DNA from: Odontocerum albicorne
Taxonomy: Eukaryota > Arthropoda > Insecta > Trichoptera > Odontoceridae
Length of the DNA: 64,000 nucleotides
Direction: 5' to 3'
Assembly (NCBI GenBank): GCA_949825065.1
Contig: OX463854.1
Span: 14,731,112-14,795,111, forward strand
The notes beneath the pieces were generated by a model, which was given only the letters and a program-made list of their open reading frames with translations, searched no databases and was not told where the DNA came from. Position 1 is the stretch's first letter. Every line of letters begins with the position of its first letter. Below, piece after piece: positions 35,301 through 46,258 of this stretch. The position numbers and the translations under genes were made by a program.

Positions 35301-38300
35301 GACAGAACTGTTATCCAATCCCAAAGGTCCAGATTGGGATCTCATGATACTCCATTATTCAGGGTTGAATTATATTATCCAAGCGGAAGGGCTTGCCAGT
35401 CCTAAAATTTTACAAAAAGTACTTCAAATGGATAATATTATAAAAAATATCATGGATGTATCAATGCAGTGGGTAAGTTTTTATTTGTTTATTTAACACA
35501 TCTGGCAGATTTTTACTCTAAGTCAATTTGTTCCAATAAACTTGCTTTTTTTTTCATTCGTATCCCTGTCGGAGAAGCAGAGAGTAGAGAGTGCCAGACT
35601 TTCCTATCATGACACACAATAATCTTTTACTTCTACATCCATACACCTTATCATATAACTCATATGATTTCTCTGACTTTACATTTCCTTCTTTTCAAAA
35701 TATAATTAATTTAATCTGATCATACATTCCTTGGTCTTCTTCTAGCATGCCTTCCACTCACATTTGCATTGTATATTTGTTTTATTAGTCTTTCTTCATT
35801 CGTTCGTTCTACATGCCCATACCATACTTTCTCTATCAAAGTAAATCAAGGTAAATATTGACATTTAAATGTTCTCATCAATATGCCTGATATGTTAAGA
35901 CCACGTTTCATGACCAATTTTGACAAAATCAGATTTTTTTTATCGATATCAAAATATTCTACTCCTCACTGCAGATACAGAGAATTGATCCATCATGAAA
36001 CATTAGACAGTTTGACATATTGTCCTTGGTTTTCCTAATTTCTCTATTCAGAGCCTATCAAGAAATTTCCAGGTCTTCTAGGGCAGTTCAGAGCTACGTA
36101 GTAATGCCTCTATAAGGAAAATCCCTCTACTGGGGCCTGATGTTCCTCTCTACTCATTCATGCTAGCAATAATTGTGCTTGTAAGTTGTCTTTCGTAATC
36201 TCTAAAGCAGAATTTTATTATGAAACAACTCTGTACACCAAGTCATGTGATAATTTATTGCCTGAAAGAAAAAATATTAATATTATTTTGTTTTCTATTC
36301 CTAAACAATTATCTAGAACAAAGCCAAAAAAAACATAAGTCAAGTGAACGGATAATATAATATCAATGGCAGAAAAAACATGGAAACTTAAATTAGAATA
36401 GAGCGAGGGGGAAACAATGGAAGAGGCTTGTGTTCACCATTGGACTGATAGAGGCTAAGCTTGATGATGTTCATTCATAAATTAATATAAAAGGTTTTCA
36501 TTCAACTGATTATTTTAATTTCAGGAATATGAGACTGTTTTGATTATCTGCGGTGACCATGAAATAACTAATCCAAGAGGCCATGGAGGAGCAAGCTACA
36601 CTGAAATGAGTATGCCTCTGGTTATTACTCAACGGAAAGGCTGTTATTACAAGTGAGACTTTTTATTGTTTGAAGTTAAATTCTTTTCTTAACAAAATAT
36701 GAGAAACATACTCATTTGTTAAATATTATATATTGGAATTGCATCCATCACTTTTCAAAAGTAAATAATACTCTAAAAAATACCCTTTTTTATTCACAGA
36801 TTTCCATCTGTTATAAATCAAATAGATATAGCACCAACAATCAGTTATATACTGCAAATACCTATTCCCAGAACTAGCACAGGTCAAATACTTCTTCAGG
36901 TATGGATATAATATATTTAAATAAGAAATTAAATTGAACAATTTACTTAGAATTCGTTAAATTTTCTTTCATGCAAACTCAACGAATAGATTTTTACTGG
37001 TACATGATTCAATTCTGTCAAAAAAAGTTCATTCTTTACAATATGTCAAAACAAATAAAATGGTTCCCTCAAATTTGTCAATAAAAATAAACACAATTGA
37101 CAAATTTATAAAATACTAAATTTTAAATCAGATAAATTAATTCATAGAAATCAGATAAATTAAACATAAATCATTTTATATATTAAATTTCCTTTTGAGG
37201 TCCTAGCAAATGAAAACAATGGAGATCTGTCAAGTAGAAAAGCATTATATGCCCTACATTACAATGCATTTGTAAACATGAATGCACTAAAAAAAATATT
37301 AAGTCCTGAAGAAATACTGGAAAAAGGTTTGTATTGTTAAAGTTCTTGAATCATAAAAATAATGTGAAATATGTCCCACCTCATATCAATTTAGGAACTT
37401 CCAATTTTTTCATGGCAGTCCTGTGGTCTGAAGAAAGAGTTTCAGCCAGATCCGTCCAGTCTCGAATGCTGAAGTTCCAAGGCAAGTATTTCACCTATCT
37501 ACCCTCTCCTTTAAATGAGATGGATGGGAGAGAGTTGTTGCTTTAAGAATTTCAACATTGGGACTGGTAATGGAAGTTTACTGGGCATATTAAGATTTTT
37601 CTGTCTGCACATTTAGATTTTTCCACATTTTAGGTATTTTTCCTTCTTATACTAAGCAGAACAATGTCCAAACATTATATAAACTTTTTTTGAGGTTGGT
37701 CTGAAGCATTCCATGACTAGGCAACATGTTTCATTCATTGACATGTCCACTTTCTTAGCATAGCATGATCTGCTCTAGACAAGAAAATGAATATTTACTA
37801 GCAGAGAAGGGAAAAGATAATCCTGAGGTTCAGAGAGGCAACTGTGGCATTTGCGCTTCATGTTAAGCTTACCAAATAGCAGAAATAATTATTTCTTTGC
37901 ACACTGGTTTTCTTTTTTACATTGTTGCAATATCCTATAAAGACTAATACTAGATCAAATAACACTCCACAATATTTAATAATTAAGCGTTTTTATATTA
38001 TTCCACTCGTGATGAGAGCAAATTTCCGATTTGCCTCACAATTCGGCAAATCAAATACAAAAATCTGCATCTTCTAGACTTTAACTTTAATATGTTATCT
38101 CCGTTTGAAGATTACTATGTATAGTCATCCCTCGTTGTACGTGATCCTACTTTATGCAATTTTACTAAGCGTTATTTAAATAAAATTAAGAAAAAAATGT
38201 ATAAAAAGCTGATTTGAAATTCACTGATTGAAAGGAATGTCATGTAGGTCTTCTAATTGAAAATAATAGGTTTTTATTCTTCGTATGGTACTCTTCAATA

Positions 38301-41300
38301 TATCCGAAATTGTTTCGGACAAGAAATAATATTCTCTTTGTCTCCAGTAAGCCAGCTTTTGGGTTTAGAACCTCTAGCATAGGTACGAGACTCGGAGTTC
38401 GTCATTATATGTGTTGGTTTGTCATTAAAGCTATTGTTACCAGACAAACTCTTTACCAAACTTTTACTAGATGCATGGCCGCGCGGTAACACACTGGACT
38501 TTCGTGCGAAAGGTCGTCAGTTCGAACCCAGCACTGTACTACTCCCATCAAACGACATTGGCACTTTTTCCGCCTAGAGTTCGAGGGTATAAGGATACAT
38601 ATGACTTCGGTCATACATATATTTAAAAAAGACCCATTTTTATTTTTTTTGGGAACATTAGGAATCAAACACAAAATTCCCAGTCAAGAATGTTACAACT
38701 AGGCTAGGAAGGTCTCTAATAATAGTAAGAAAAAAACAATTATTACTAAAACTATTGTAAGAATTGTTTTTTTTACAAATTTTAAGTTGATTTTTATCAT
38801 TTGAAACTAATCTTACCCAGACTCAAATCAATTCACTTTATGAATTTTCATAGCTACACGATATTTCAAGCAAGAGATACATGTACTCTGATAATGTATC
38901 AATTGTAAAAATTTAAGCAACTTGGTGCTAAAAACAAATACAAAGCGGGAGACTTCGATAGAACTTGATAAATAAAATTAAAGTATTGTGCTGTAGTATA
39001 TCCTCAGTGAGATACAGGCAAAAGCCTAGTTTACTGGGGCTACGACAAATGAAAGGCAACAAACCCAGATCCACTAAAATTGTATGTCAAAATCAAATTA
39101 CCTGTTGTTTTTTCTCAAATTGTGTATATTTCTTGTCATGTGTAATAGTAAATAAATAAAAATAAATACTTTAAGTATATACAGTGCAATCTGGTGGTTT
39201 TATTATCCAATCAGTCGAAAAGACATTTAATTTAGACGTTAATCAATCGAAAAGACATTAGTATTTGAAAGACATATTTTTTTACCATCAAGAAACAAAC
39301 TCAAAACTCCCAGGTGGGAGCATTATACCTGTGGCGTCGTGTCCCACCTGTTTGGATATTCTAATGAGTTCATTTAAATTGTTACAGAATGTCACCGAAA
39401 GCTAGTACTAGCAGAATATTTTTTCTTTGATTGGCTCTTTGATTATAAACTTACATCAAAACAAGCAGCCGCATTTTATTGCAGTTCTTTAGAAAACATA
39501 TCTGAGCATTTAAAAAAATCAGTTGAATTTGATTTATTCGCAATGATTGCGGGGATCATCATTTTATTCCAGGTATTACCAGAATTTCCCCCTTTTTTAA
39601 ATTACTTTTTTTTTCAGAAATTTCACAGTTAAATAACATATATTTCTCTCTTTATGATGTCCTGCTTTACCATTTCCACATCTCAAGAGTTTTTTCCCCT
39701 TTACATTGCTAATTCATTATGGATTAAAGTTTCTATAAATGTCATTTATAATATAATTTAAGTAGACAATCAGTGATGAAGTTTTTCTAGAAATAAAAAA
39801 CTAGTACGAATGATGTTGAGATTCACAACTGTACCTTTTCGGCTAAGGAATTCAATATTTAGAAAAAAATTATGAAATGTGAAAAACTCAATATTCAAAT
39901 TTTAAGCAAAATAATATTATGAAAAAAATATGACCTGCTGAAATTATAATATACAAAAACTAAATGAATATATTGAAATCATACTAATCAAAACCAACTC
40001 CCTGCACATACAGTGAATCCTCAAAGAATGAAACTCCCTCAAATGAAGATGCCTAGATAAACATTTTGTTTGCTTACAAACTTATTTAACTTCAGTTTTT
40101 CCTTAATTTATTTACAATATTCAATTTTATAGGCACTTTTATTTTAATTTTTGTGTGAAACATCAATCTTGGTGACATTTTCACTTATGACATTATTTCT
40201 ATTGGAAACTACGAGGGTGGATCAAATAAAATGAGAATTTTGTTTTAGAGCACGTAATTTTAGACGGAGCGCACGGCCACTTTGAGGAGTGTTGGGTGGG
40301 GACATCAGGAGTGGGGAGAGCAATTGGCTGGGCTTGGCAGATTTCGTCATTAGTATGGCACACGATGTCTGAGAAAGAGGTGCACCTGTCGATTACACAA
40401 CGCATAATTATTCAGTTTCTCACTCGTGAGGACGTGAAACTGGCTGAAATTCTGCTAAGACTGATAGCACAGTTCGGCACAAAAGATGGGACCAACCGAT
40501 ATGAGAAATGATTCTTCTCCAATGACAACGCGAGGCCCCATACTGCAGCTATAACTTGCGTAGAATTGGAGGAAATGAATTGGACACGACTGGAACACCC
40601 TCCCTATAGCCCTGATCTATCGCCCTGCGACTTTCATCACTTTGGGCCACTGAAAGAAGCTCTGGGAGGCCAACGGTTCAATGACGACGATGGAGTGAGG
40701 CCAACGATTCAACGACGACGATGGAGTAGAGTGGTTTGTGCGCAATTGGCAGCTAACACAACCCATTTCTTTTTACGATGACAGGTTAAAAAACTACCGA
40801 TCTGCTGGGAAAAATGCATTTCTAAAGCTTATCTAGAAGATTATATAGAAAAATAGTGTGTACTTGGTCTTTTTCTTTCTACAAATAAAAAATGAAAACA
40901 AAAGTCTCGTTTATATTTGGTCCACCCTCGTATTTCTCCCTTTACTAGTTCCCTAGCAAATATTGGTGTCAAATTAACTCATAAATTCAGGAAATATATG
41001 TACATCAACAATAATTTCATATATTTCATCACACTGTCTTTTCATTCCTTAAATTATTCTATTTCTTCATTTTTATTTCAATTTCAGACTCTTATTACTC
41101 AACTTTTAATTTTGATAAAAATTTACCAGCCAATTAATGTTACTGAATATTTAAATAACTATATTCCTAAACAATCCAAAGCTATAAACCTAAACCATAC
41201 AGCTCTTTTTATTTTTGCAATAATCTTATGGATTTCATTATTCTTCTTATCTTGTGGAATATCACAAACAGAAAGCTATTTATGTAAATTACGTCCTCAA

Positions 41301-44300
41301 AGTTTCATAACTGTGATAGCCATTATACTTGTTGTAATTTCTAACATTATATTGTTGAACAATTGTCTCAAGAATTTCAACCACAGAAGTATATCTTTGA
41401 ATCTCAACCCAATAGAATATTTCTTAGTGGTCGGCTGTATGATACAAGCATTGAGTTATGGAGGAACAAGTTTTATTGAACAAGAAGACCAAACATGGTA
41501 TTATATTTGGGTTTCTGCAGAGTTCTTCGTACTTGTGTACACAGGAAATATTTTAGTCGAGTATTTTAAAAAGAAGAGCGAAAATGCAACAGAAATACAG
41601 GATAAAGATGATTTAGAGCAAAATATGCATAGAGTAGGAAAATGGTTACTACCGCAATGGGTAGTGCTTATGCTTTTTCATAGATTTTTGAGAATTATGA
41701 ATCAAAGTGAAAACAAATTGGTTAGTAGTAAAGAAATCCAAGAAATTATATCACCTTTAGCTATAAGTGGTAAGTAAAATTTTCAATTGATTCCTAATAG
41801 TATAAGATAATCATCTGAATATTATGTATGTTATATAGAAGAAAGACCTTCATTTACCATTTAAATATATTTATATTTTTTCCAAAATCCACATATGAAA
41901 TATTCACTCCATTTTCTCGAGATCTCATCACAATTATCTTCTCGTGCAAACTATGTAAATAGCCTAAATGATAAAATGCATGTCTTCCGACCCGTGTATC
42001 ATTAGGAATTAAATTACTTACTCTCTTTATTTGGCTCCAAAAATATTCAACATATTTTCATCCGAGATGAGGGAAATAAAAGAAGTTATTTCAAGAGAGC
42101 ATTAAAAAATGGGAATATGAAGTCGGTCATAATTGATAGACATCTTTGGTCACTTAACCATAGTATTATATTTGTGAGAGTTTATAGTTTGTTGATACGC
42201 GTGAGTTTAAATTTGAAATAGGTTAATATGACATTCAGTAAATTGTTTTTTCTTACTTTACTTGTAAATGCCCACTTGGAAACAGGTTCAATCAGTAAAG
42301 TGGACATAGTTAGTTTGAAATGAGAACTAAATAAATAAACTAAATATTTATGGAACTCCTTCTTTATCTTCGGACCTCCCAATTTTCATATAAGCATAAA
42401 AAAAAGAGTCCACTTTCTTGAAATTTTAAATAAATAAATATATTTATCTTTTTTCAGCCCTTTTAATGATTGGTTGCATCTGTATCAATAATCTGGATAT
42501 AATGAATACTCAGTCAAAAATAAATTTTATTTTAACTCTTTGCACACTCTTTTGCGTATTATTATATAGATTGGAAACATTTGCAATTGAAGTGCCATTT
42601 ATGATCCCTCTAATGAATGCTGTTTTCTTAGCAAGAATTTTTTGGATGCTTATGTTCTCTATGGTGATTGTTGAATTATGGAGCACTGAAAAACATTTTA
42701 AGAACAACCCCACAATTACAAATATATATAAAGATTATTCAAATAAAAATTATTTATTTTATTTGGGAAAATATATAAATGTGCATATTAAAGGAAAAAG
42801 CTCAAGGAAAGAAACTATATATTTGAGTAAAGAATCCATTAAAACAAATAGTTTTGAACATCCTTTGTTACCGTTTTCATCTCTGTCTGAGAATTTGAAG
42901 TCAAATGAAACAAACAAATGTCGAAAAATAAAAATTTTAAGTTCACATTCAAATGTTTTTCTAAACATCATGATCCTGATTTGTTCTCATCTTTTAAAAC
43001 CTCATAATATTATCCTTATTCCTTGCATTTATTTGAGTAGCAACATCATTAACAAAATTTTGGATCATAAATTGAATTCAGATCTCTTCAGTCAAAAAAA
43101 TTGTAGCTCTAAAAGTAGAAAAATATTTTGCAAGACAATTTTCCACATTTGGCTAGGAACTGTCTTCTATTTCTATCAGGTAATTTACTATCTAATTTTT
43201 TATAACTCCAAAGAAAAATAGTTTTTGAACTCGAGGAATCTAGGTTTAATTTGTAGAAAAATAATGAAAGAATAGTTTGTAGGAAAAATTATGAAAGAAA
43301 TAAGATATTTCACTACAAGAGAATAAGATATTTAATCCTGATCAATGGGCTCATCCCACATTTTTTTGCAGATTCTAAAAAAATCACATTCATGTCACAT
43401 CTATAGACCACTCCCCAAAAAACTTCCTAATCATTTTTATGTTTCTACACACGAGTATCTAAGTTTTAGCAAAACTCAGTAAAAGTATATTCATCTACAC
43501 GCTTGGTTATCATGAAAAAAATCAGAAATGCTACAGACACAGGTTCAGTACTGCATCACGGTCAACTGCATAGTTCTAGAATGATGCAGTTTGGCGTACT
43601 CGTACATGCACACTAAGGTCCTTAAATTTCATTGCAATGGCAATACCAGTTGGGGAAATATGGGTCATTGGTTAGATGAATACCGGAGAAATCTCTTATC
43701 TAATATTGGTATCAATGGTACGATCTATAAAGTGTTCATAAAACTATTGGATTTCAAGAGTTAGAATATTATTTGTATAATTGATTCTTTAGTTAACAGT
43801 ACATCTGCAAAAAACTAAAATATAAACATTACTCAACCATAATTAAATAATGTATTATTTACAAGAAATGAAACAATTTACATACCTGGTAACCTAAAAA
43901 ATATATTAGAGAGATAAGTATAATATATTATTTCATAATTATTAAATGTGAATAATAGTTTTGTAAAATCTAGACCTTTTTTCCATTTAACTTCTTATAG
44001 GCTGTTTTCACATAAAACTCACTTCTGAGATTTTGACTTCCAACAATATTCTCAGGGGTCTTGCAAAAGGACGGTTGCTGGCAGATTACTGGTGCATCGG
44101 CAGGTGGTATTTACCATTCTTTTGATATGTGAATTCCAGTGTCATCTTTGCCATCTGCACTTGACGTTTTGTATCATCTCAAACAATTCCTGAATGCTGG
44201 ACTTCCTTATGCTTTCAACAATTTACCTGTAATGGTAGCCAATCTCTAGGTTCCGCAATATGTTTTTTGTTTCTAGTTTAGTTTTGGTATAAAATTTACA

Positions 44301-46026
44301 TGAACAGTTTTATTTATTTGATCTTGGTAATTTAATCTTCACATTTTTTTTTATTTCTAGGGAAATTCCAATAATTTGGCATCAATGTACTCGTACATTG
44401 TTCCTGGAAATATTGGTTTGGAACTCAGTAAAATCGATGTTATGATCATAGCTTTTCAGTCAGTGATTCACACATTCATGGGCCCACTTCTTGCTGGATG
44501 GCTTCTTTTCACTGATTGTGTCCAATCTAGTAAAAATTATGATGAGTAAGATATTTTTAATAATTTAAATTTTTTTCAGATTGCCTGAAAGTTACTTTGT
44601 GAGAGTTGACTTGAGATATTAAGACTATAAAAATTGCCTAGAACTTGTTTTCCAGACACTCTTAGAAGTTGTACCAAAGAATTCAACAATTCATAAACTC
44701 TGATCTTGTAAATCCTCTACAATAAATGGATATGTGCTAAAATTAATATATTTCATTAGGATTCATATTAGGAATTATAGTCCTGAACCTGTCAAAATTA
44801 AAAGTTTGCTAAGCAATATCGTCAAATTCTGGTCAACTTCATGTTTTGTTTTTTAAAAAGCATCATTCCTTCAAATGCCTAACTTTCTATCTCTATCCAC
44901 TGGCGGGCTGGTTCAAATCAGGCCCAAGTCTATTCCTGTCACATCAGTCCTATAGAGCCGATTCCCAGTTCTCCTCACCCAGAAACTTCCTGCCATCTTT
45001 CCTCACTTCATCAGTCCAGAATAGTCAGTCTTACAATACTTCTTCCGGGTCTCCATAGAGAATGATTTTTTTTAAGTTGCAACTCCTGCATTATTTGAAT
45101 ATCTACTGCTCATGTAAATTTATCGAGCTCCATTTGCAAAAATAGCGCGGTTTATCCTTATAAATAATATATCTTATACTTTAGACTTCCTCTTCATTGA
45201 CAGTTCTATAGATCATTATCAGAATGAATTCTGCAGCTTTTACTGGAATAGTCTATAGTTTACAGCCAAATGATATAACTGTACTAATTATCATTTTATA
45301 CAGCTTCACTTTTGTGTTTTTGTGGGCATTCTTCGTTTTGAGTGTTGGTAACAATGAGAAGGTCAAGTTTGCAGCATTAAATAGTTTTCAATTCTCTGAG
45401 TTCATTATTTTTGTATGTGAAGCTATCCACATCTAAAAAATTGAATGTTATATGGTGGCCTAATCTACTTGTCAAAAAAAATAGTATCTTGTCAAAAAAA
45501 TTGTGAGTTAACTAAGGCCAACTGTCCAATGCAAAATAAATTACTTTTTTTCAGCAGTGATCTATCATATTTAGGCGATTTTAGTAAAATTAAAAATCCA
45601 CTATGTTTTGACTTAACTTCATATGCCACTCAATTTTTCACATGCAAATTTTAATGACCAATTATATCTATAAAGATAGTTCATCTAATATAATTCATGT
45701 ACTTGAATGAAGATTACAAACTAATATATTTGTCTTTTTGCAGATGTTTAATTCACCTCAAAAAGTGTATCTCAATCATATCAGTAGTTAGAATTTACCC
45801 CCTGACAGTGTACACAGTATTTATAACTTTTCTTCGGTATCATCCCTTTATGTGGAATGTGTTAGCACCAAAGCTCTTATATGATTTCACAATAATGTTT
45901 TCTACTATAATTTTGATTCTTACTGTGATGGTATTGTGTTGCATTGTAAATCTAAAAGAGAAACTGAATGATTATCTTGAGTCAAATACAAAAAAGTACA
46001 TGCAACGTCTTCCAAAACAACTCTGA
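29146..46026 (+). CDS. PIGG: GPI ethanolamine phosphate transferase 2 (PIGG/GPI7 family), 12 coding exons
   Basis: The family adds ethanolamine phosphate to the second mannose of GPI anchors in the ER membrane, working with PIGF (established knowledge). Coding exons as I read them: 29146-29303, 30462-30651, 32460-32666, 35272-35472, 36525-36652, 36800-36899, 37200-37326, 39388-39572, 41088-41769, 42458-43179, 44361-44545, 45744-46026. All junctions are GT..AG and in phase, giving 1055 residues (human PIGG is about 980). An N-terminal membrane anchor (about residues 10-31) is followed by an alkaline-phosphatase-like luminal domain (about 65-330), then a long multi-spanning C-terminal region (about 410-1045). 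Seen motifs: MMIDLLR with D74, PPTATISRIK (107-116), GDHEI with D263/H264, HGG at 272, and GNSNN starting exon 11. The LDHxGH metal motif reads LNYIIQ (217-222), so catalysis is in doubt. PIGO is the nearest alternative, but exon 11 and the C-terminus resemble PIGG. Confidence 0.93.
29340..30350 (+). pseudogene. LINE reverse-transcriptase remnant (family A) in PIGG intron 1
   Basis: Broken frames carry TYDRLVRK at about 29370 (the QKAYDRVxR segment), the RT catalytic YADD at 29651-29662, and DEFCYLGSMLSE-like sequence at about 29795. The C-terminal RIRN and LRW/GHV-like segments lie near 30050-30140. The end CTGCTTACCCCAACATGGAA matches the 3' end shared by other family A fragments. It has many stops. 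The clade was not assigned. Confidence 0.85.
30462..30651 (+). CDS. PIGG: PIGG exon 2: metal ligand Asp and threonine nucleophile region
   Basis: A 190-bp exon between a TTTTTTGCAG acceptor and a GTATAC donor. It encodes the core VILMMIDLLRHDF (the Asp is a metal ligand in this family) and PPTATISRIK, matching the family's PPTxTxxRxKA nucleophile segment. Confidence 0.93.
30690..31255 (+). mobile_element. LINE family B 3' end with A-rich tail, PIGG intron 2
   Basis: The frame SYLAENFQRLFNYGLALRSN, then FTVHAVRLCNQLQ and SLACYKKRLKNS with stop at about 30931, matches the end of jockey/CR1-like LINE polyproteins. A 3' UTR of about 320 bp ends AATAAAAGTGTTAAATAAAT. The last part (GTTGGTTGGAAGAGATTGCC) is shared with the SINE1 tail. 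Confidence 0.82.
31430..31775 (-). pseudogene. LINE C-terminal fragment in PIGG intron 2
   Basis: Minus-strand frames give ARLWKNFQDLSDCAPSLFTL and KRELKKYY, the family ARLWNxLPxxxxxAPSLxxFKxxL end. It carries frameshifts. Confidence 0.65.
31845..31942 (-). repeat. SINE1 head fragment, PIGG intron 2
   Basis: CAGAAATCGAATCTGAAACC (B-box region) and CTTAACAACTAGGCCATGGA (head), inverted. Confidence 0.7.
31960..32185 (+). pseudogene. LINE C-terminal fragment in PIGG intron 2
   Basis: KLGRQGYDRRRTSWLKNMKK and WIGEYTITLCRS match the LINE tail GRRGRGRRRxxWLxNxxxWxGxxxxELFR. The open frame is short and ends in a stop at about 32171. Confidence 0.7.
32460..32666 (+). CDS. PIGG: PIGG exon 3
   Basis: A 207-bp, phase 0 exon (69 codons) starting after TCATTGCAG. 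It opens with AMTTGSIPNF, completing the family's RIKAxxTGxxPxF block. It also carries VFYGDNVWLRLFP, close to the FYGDxTWxxLFP segment of PIGG proteins. Confidence 0.93.
32715..32793 (+). repeat. 40-bp direct repeat, two copies, in PIGG intron 3
   Basis: CATCAGACCAGCTAAAATAA is found twice in tandem. The part AATAATGAAATTTTA also occurs near 31806. Confidence 0.85.
33593..33889. mobile_element. hAT-type MITE in PIGG intron 3
   Basis: Inverted ends CAGTGCTTCCCAATT / AATTTGGGAAGCACTG are flanked by the perfect 8-bp duplication ATCTATGG (33585-33592 and 33890-33897). Length is 297 bp. The CAGTGxTTCCCAA end is characteristic of hAT (Charlie/hobo-like) elements. It contains a C-run near 33650. 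Confidence 0.94.
34465..34668 (+). repeat. SINE1 copy in PIGG intron 3
   Basis: ATGACCTTGTTAGTAATATA (head), AAGATTTTAGCCTGGTTTTT (body) and GAGATTGCCACATGGCAAGA (tail) match the SINE1 pattern. The B-box is decayed (GGGTTTAATTTCC). Confidence 0.8.
34853..35472 (+). repeat. PIGG: Tandem triplication of PIGG exon 4 start and its splice acceptor (191-bp period)
   Basis: Three near-identical units begin their coding part at 34890, 35081 and 35272, exactly 191 bp apart. Each includes the pre-acceptor sequence ending GATTAG and the first part of exon 4. In units 1 and 2 the reading frame runs into the next unit's intron-like sequence and stops at TAA just past the next acceptor, with no donor seen. 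Only unit 3 (35272-35472) continues to a GTAAGT donor in phase 0, so it alone gives an open mRNA. The units differ at only a few positions, which suggests recent duplication. 191 is not a multiple of three, so joining units in one exon would shift the frame. Confidence 0.9.
35272..35472 (+). CDS. PIGG: PIGG exon 4 (functional copy) with altered metal motif
   Basis: A 201-bp exon encoding residues 186-252. WDLMILHYSGLNYIIQ aligns without gaps to the family's WDxLILHYLGLDHIGH, so N218, Y219 and Q222 replace the usual Asp, His and His. The following part (LASPKILQKVLQMDN) keeps the family spacing. The exon ends at TGG followed by GTAAGT. Confidence 0.88.
35555..35900 (-). pseudogene. LINE family A 3' fragment in PIGG intron 4
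   Basis: The minus strand reads VWYGHVERMNEE at about 35800, then ARRRPRNV. It ends with LLSASPTGI-like sequence near 35570, the family A terminus. Confidence 0.75.
36525..36652 (+). CDS. PIGG: PIGG exon 5: GDH and HGG metal motifs
   Basis: A 128-bp exon after TTTCAG. It encodes VLIICGDHEI and RGHGGAS, equivalent to the GDHGM...HGG metal-binding segments of the family. D263, H264 and H272 are kept, in contrast to exon 4. It ends in phase 2 at a GTGAGA donor. Confidence 0.92.
36800..36899 (+). CDS. PIGG: PIGG exon 6
   Basis: A 100-bp exon between TTCACAG and GTATGG. It encodes NQIDIAPTISYILQIPIPRTS, the family's QxDxxxTxxxxLxxPIPxxSxG block that closes the luminal phosphodiesterase-like domain. 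Confidence 0.9.
37200..37326 (+). CDS. PIGG: PIGG exon 7
   Basis: A 127-bp exon. I chose the acceptor TTTTGAG at 37198-37199, because the nearby CTAG at 37206 would break the frame left by exon 6. It encodes RKALYALHYNAFVN. The exon ends in phase 1 at GTTTGT. Confidence 0.82.
38290..38490 (-). pseudogene. Repeat-borne coding fragment shared with 22395-22600
   Basis: The minus-strand frame has SLSGNNSFNDKPTHIMTNSE and RTYARGSKPKSW, homologous to 22395-22600. It abuts a SINE2 copy at 38470. Confidence 0.55.
38468..38612 (+). repeat. SINE2, tRNA-derived, PIGG intron 7
   Basis: The head GCATGGCCGCGCGGTAACAC holds the A-box and CAGTTCGAACCC the B-box. The tail GCCTAGAGTTCGAGGGTATA ends AAGGATAC. 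The same order is seen at 3690 and, inverted, at 7890. Confidence 0.75.
38625..38715 (-). repeat. SINE1 head fragment next to SINE2
   Basis: GGAATCAAACACAAAATTCC and TTACAACTAGGCTAGGAAGG match a decayed inverted SINE1 head. Confidence 0.55.
39388..39572 (+). CDS. PIGG: PIGG exon 8: first segment of the membrane region
   Basis: A 185-bp exon after GTTACAG that restores phase 0. It ends with a hydrophobic segment (FAMIAGIIILFQ), the start of the multi-spanning C-terminal part. Confidence 0.87.
40212..40930 (+). mobile_element. Internally deleted mariner in PIGG intron 8
   Basis: Ends CGAGGGTGGATCAAATAAAA and its inverse (TTTGGTCCACCCTCG) are flanked by TA at 40210-40211 and 40931-40932. Length is 719 bp against about 1.3 kb for full mariners. 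40525-40690 encodes the transposase end: NDNARPHTA (catalytic Asp), HPPYSPDLSPCDFH (third Asp in CDFH) and KEALGGQRF. The N-terminal half is missing. Confidence 0.93.
41088..41769 (+). CDS. PIGG: PIGG exon 9: membrane region
   Basis: A 682-bp exon (residues about 433-659) with several hydrophobic segments, for example ALFIFAIILWISLFFLSCG, and a conserved-looking EDQTWYYIW. The long open frame in such AT-rich DNA argues that the gene is under constraint. The donor is GTAAGT; phase 1. Confidence 0.9.
42458..43179 (+). CDS. PIGG: PIGG exon 10: membrane region
   Basis: A 722-bp exon after TTTTTTCAG encoding residues about 660-900. It has several hydrophobic segments and a hydrophilic Lys/Ser-rich loop in the middle. 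It ends FYFYQ before GTAATT and joins GNSNN of exon 11, as in the family. Confidence 0.9.
44361..44545 (+). CDS. PIGG: PIGG exon 11: GNSNN block
   Basis: A 185-bp exon after TTATTTCTAG. It starts GNSNNLASMYSYIVPGNIGL, corresponding to the GNSNNxAxxDxxxGxVGL block typical of PIGG. A copy of the over-represented octamer TACTCGTA lies inside the codons for Tyr-Ser-Tyr. Confidence 0.92.
45744..46026 (+). CDS. PIGG: PIGG exon 12: C-terminus and stop
   Basis: The last 283-bp coding exon after TTTTTGCAG. It encodes VFITFLRYHPFMWNVLAPKL, matching the family's SLRYHLFxWxVFxPKLLY. It ends with TGA at 46024-46026. Confidence 0.92.
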
Positions 46027-46252
46027 AATATGATTTTTATACCTCCAATTTAACAAAGCAATCATAAAACAGCTGAACTGAGACAACTTAAATCTTTCAA
46101 AAGAATTGAGACTTTATATTTAGAGGTTTTGGATAATTGTAATTAAAACCTTAACACAGAAAGCTGACCGACACACCAAACATGCATATTATATATTGTT
46201 TATATATTATTTTTCCATATTTTTTATTTATAATTTTTTTATTTTGTTGATA

Positions 46253-46258
46253 AATAAA
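46253..46258 (+). terminator. Candidate PIGG poly(A) signal
   Basis: An AATAAA lies about 230 bp after the PIGG stop codon, followed by T-rich sequence near 46280. It is the best-placed hexamer, but AATAAA is common in AT-rich DNA. Confidence 0.55.

Noticed and set aside
44846..45058. Open frame of 70 codons between PIGG exons 11 and 12
   Set aside because: It lacks splice sites in phase with PIGG and shows no family resemblance. Exon 11 joins exon 12 directly in phase.
45224..45436. Hydrophobic open frame in PIGG intron 11
   Set aside because: Tempting as an extra membrane exon, but no phase-compatible acceptor and donor pair was found. The PIGG C-terminus aligns without it.
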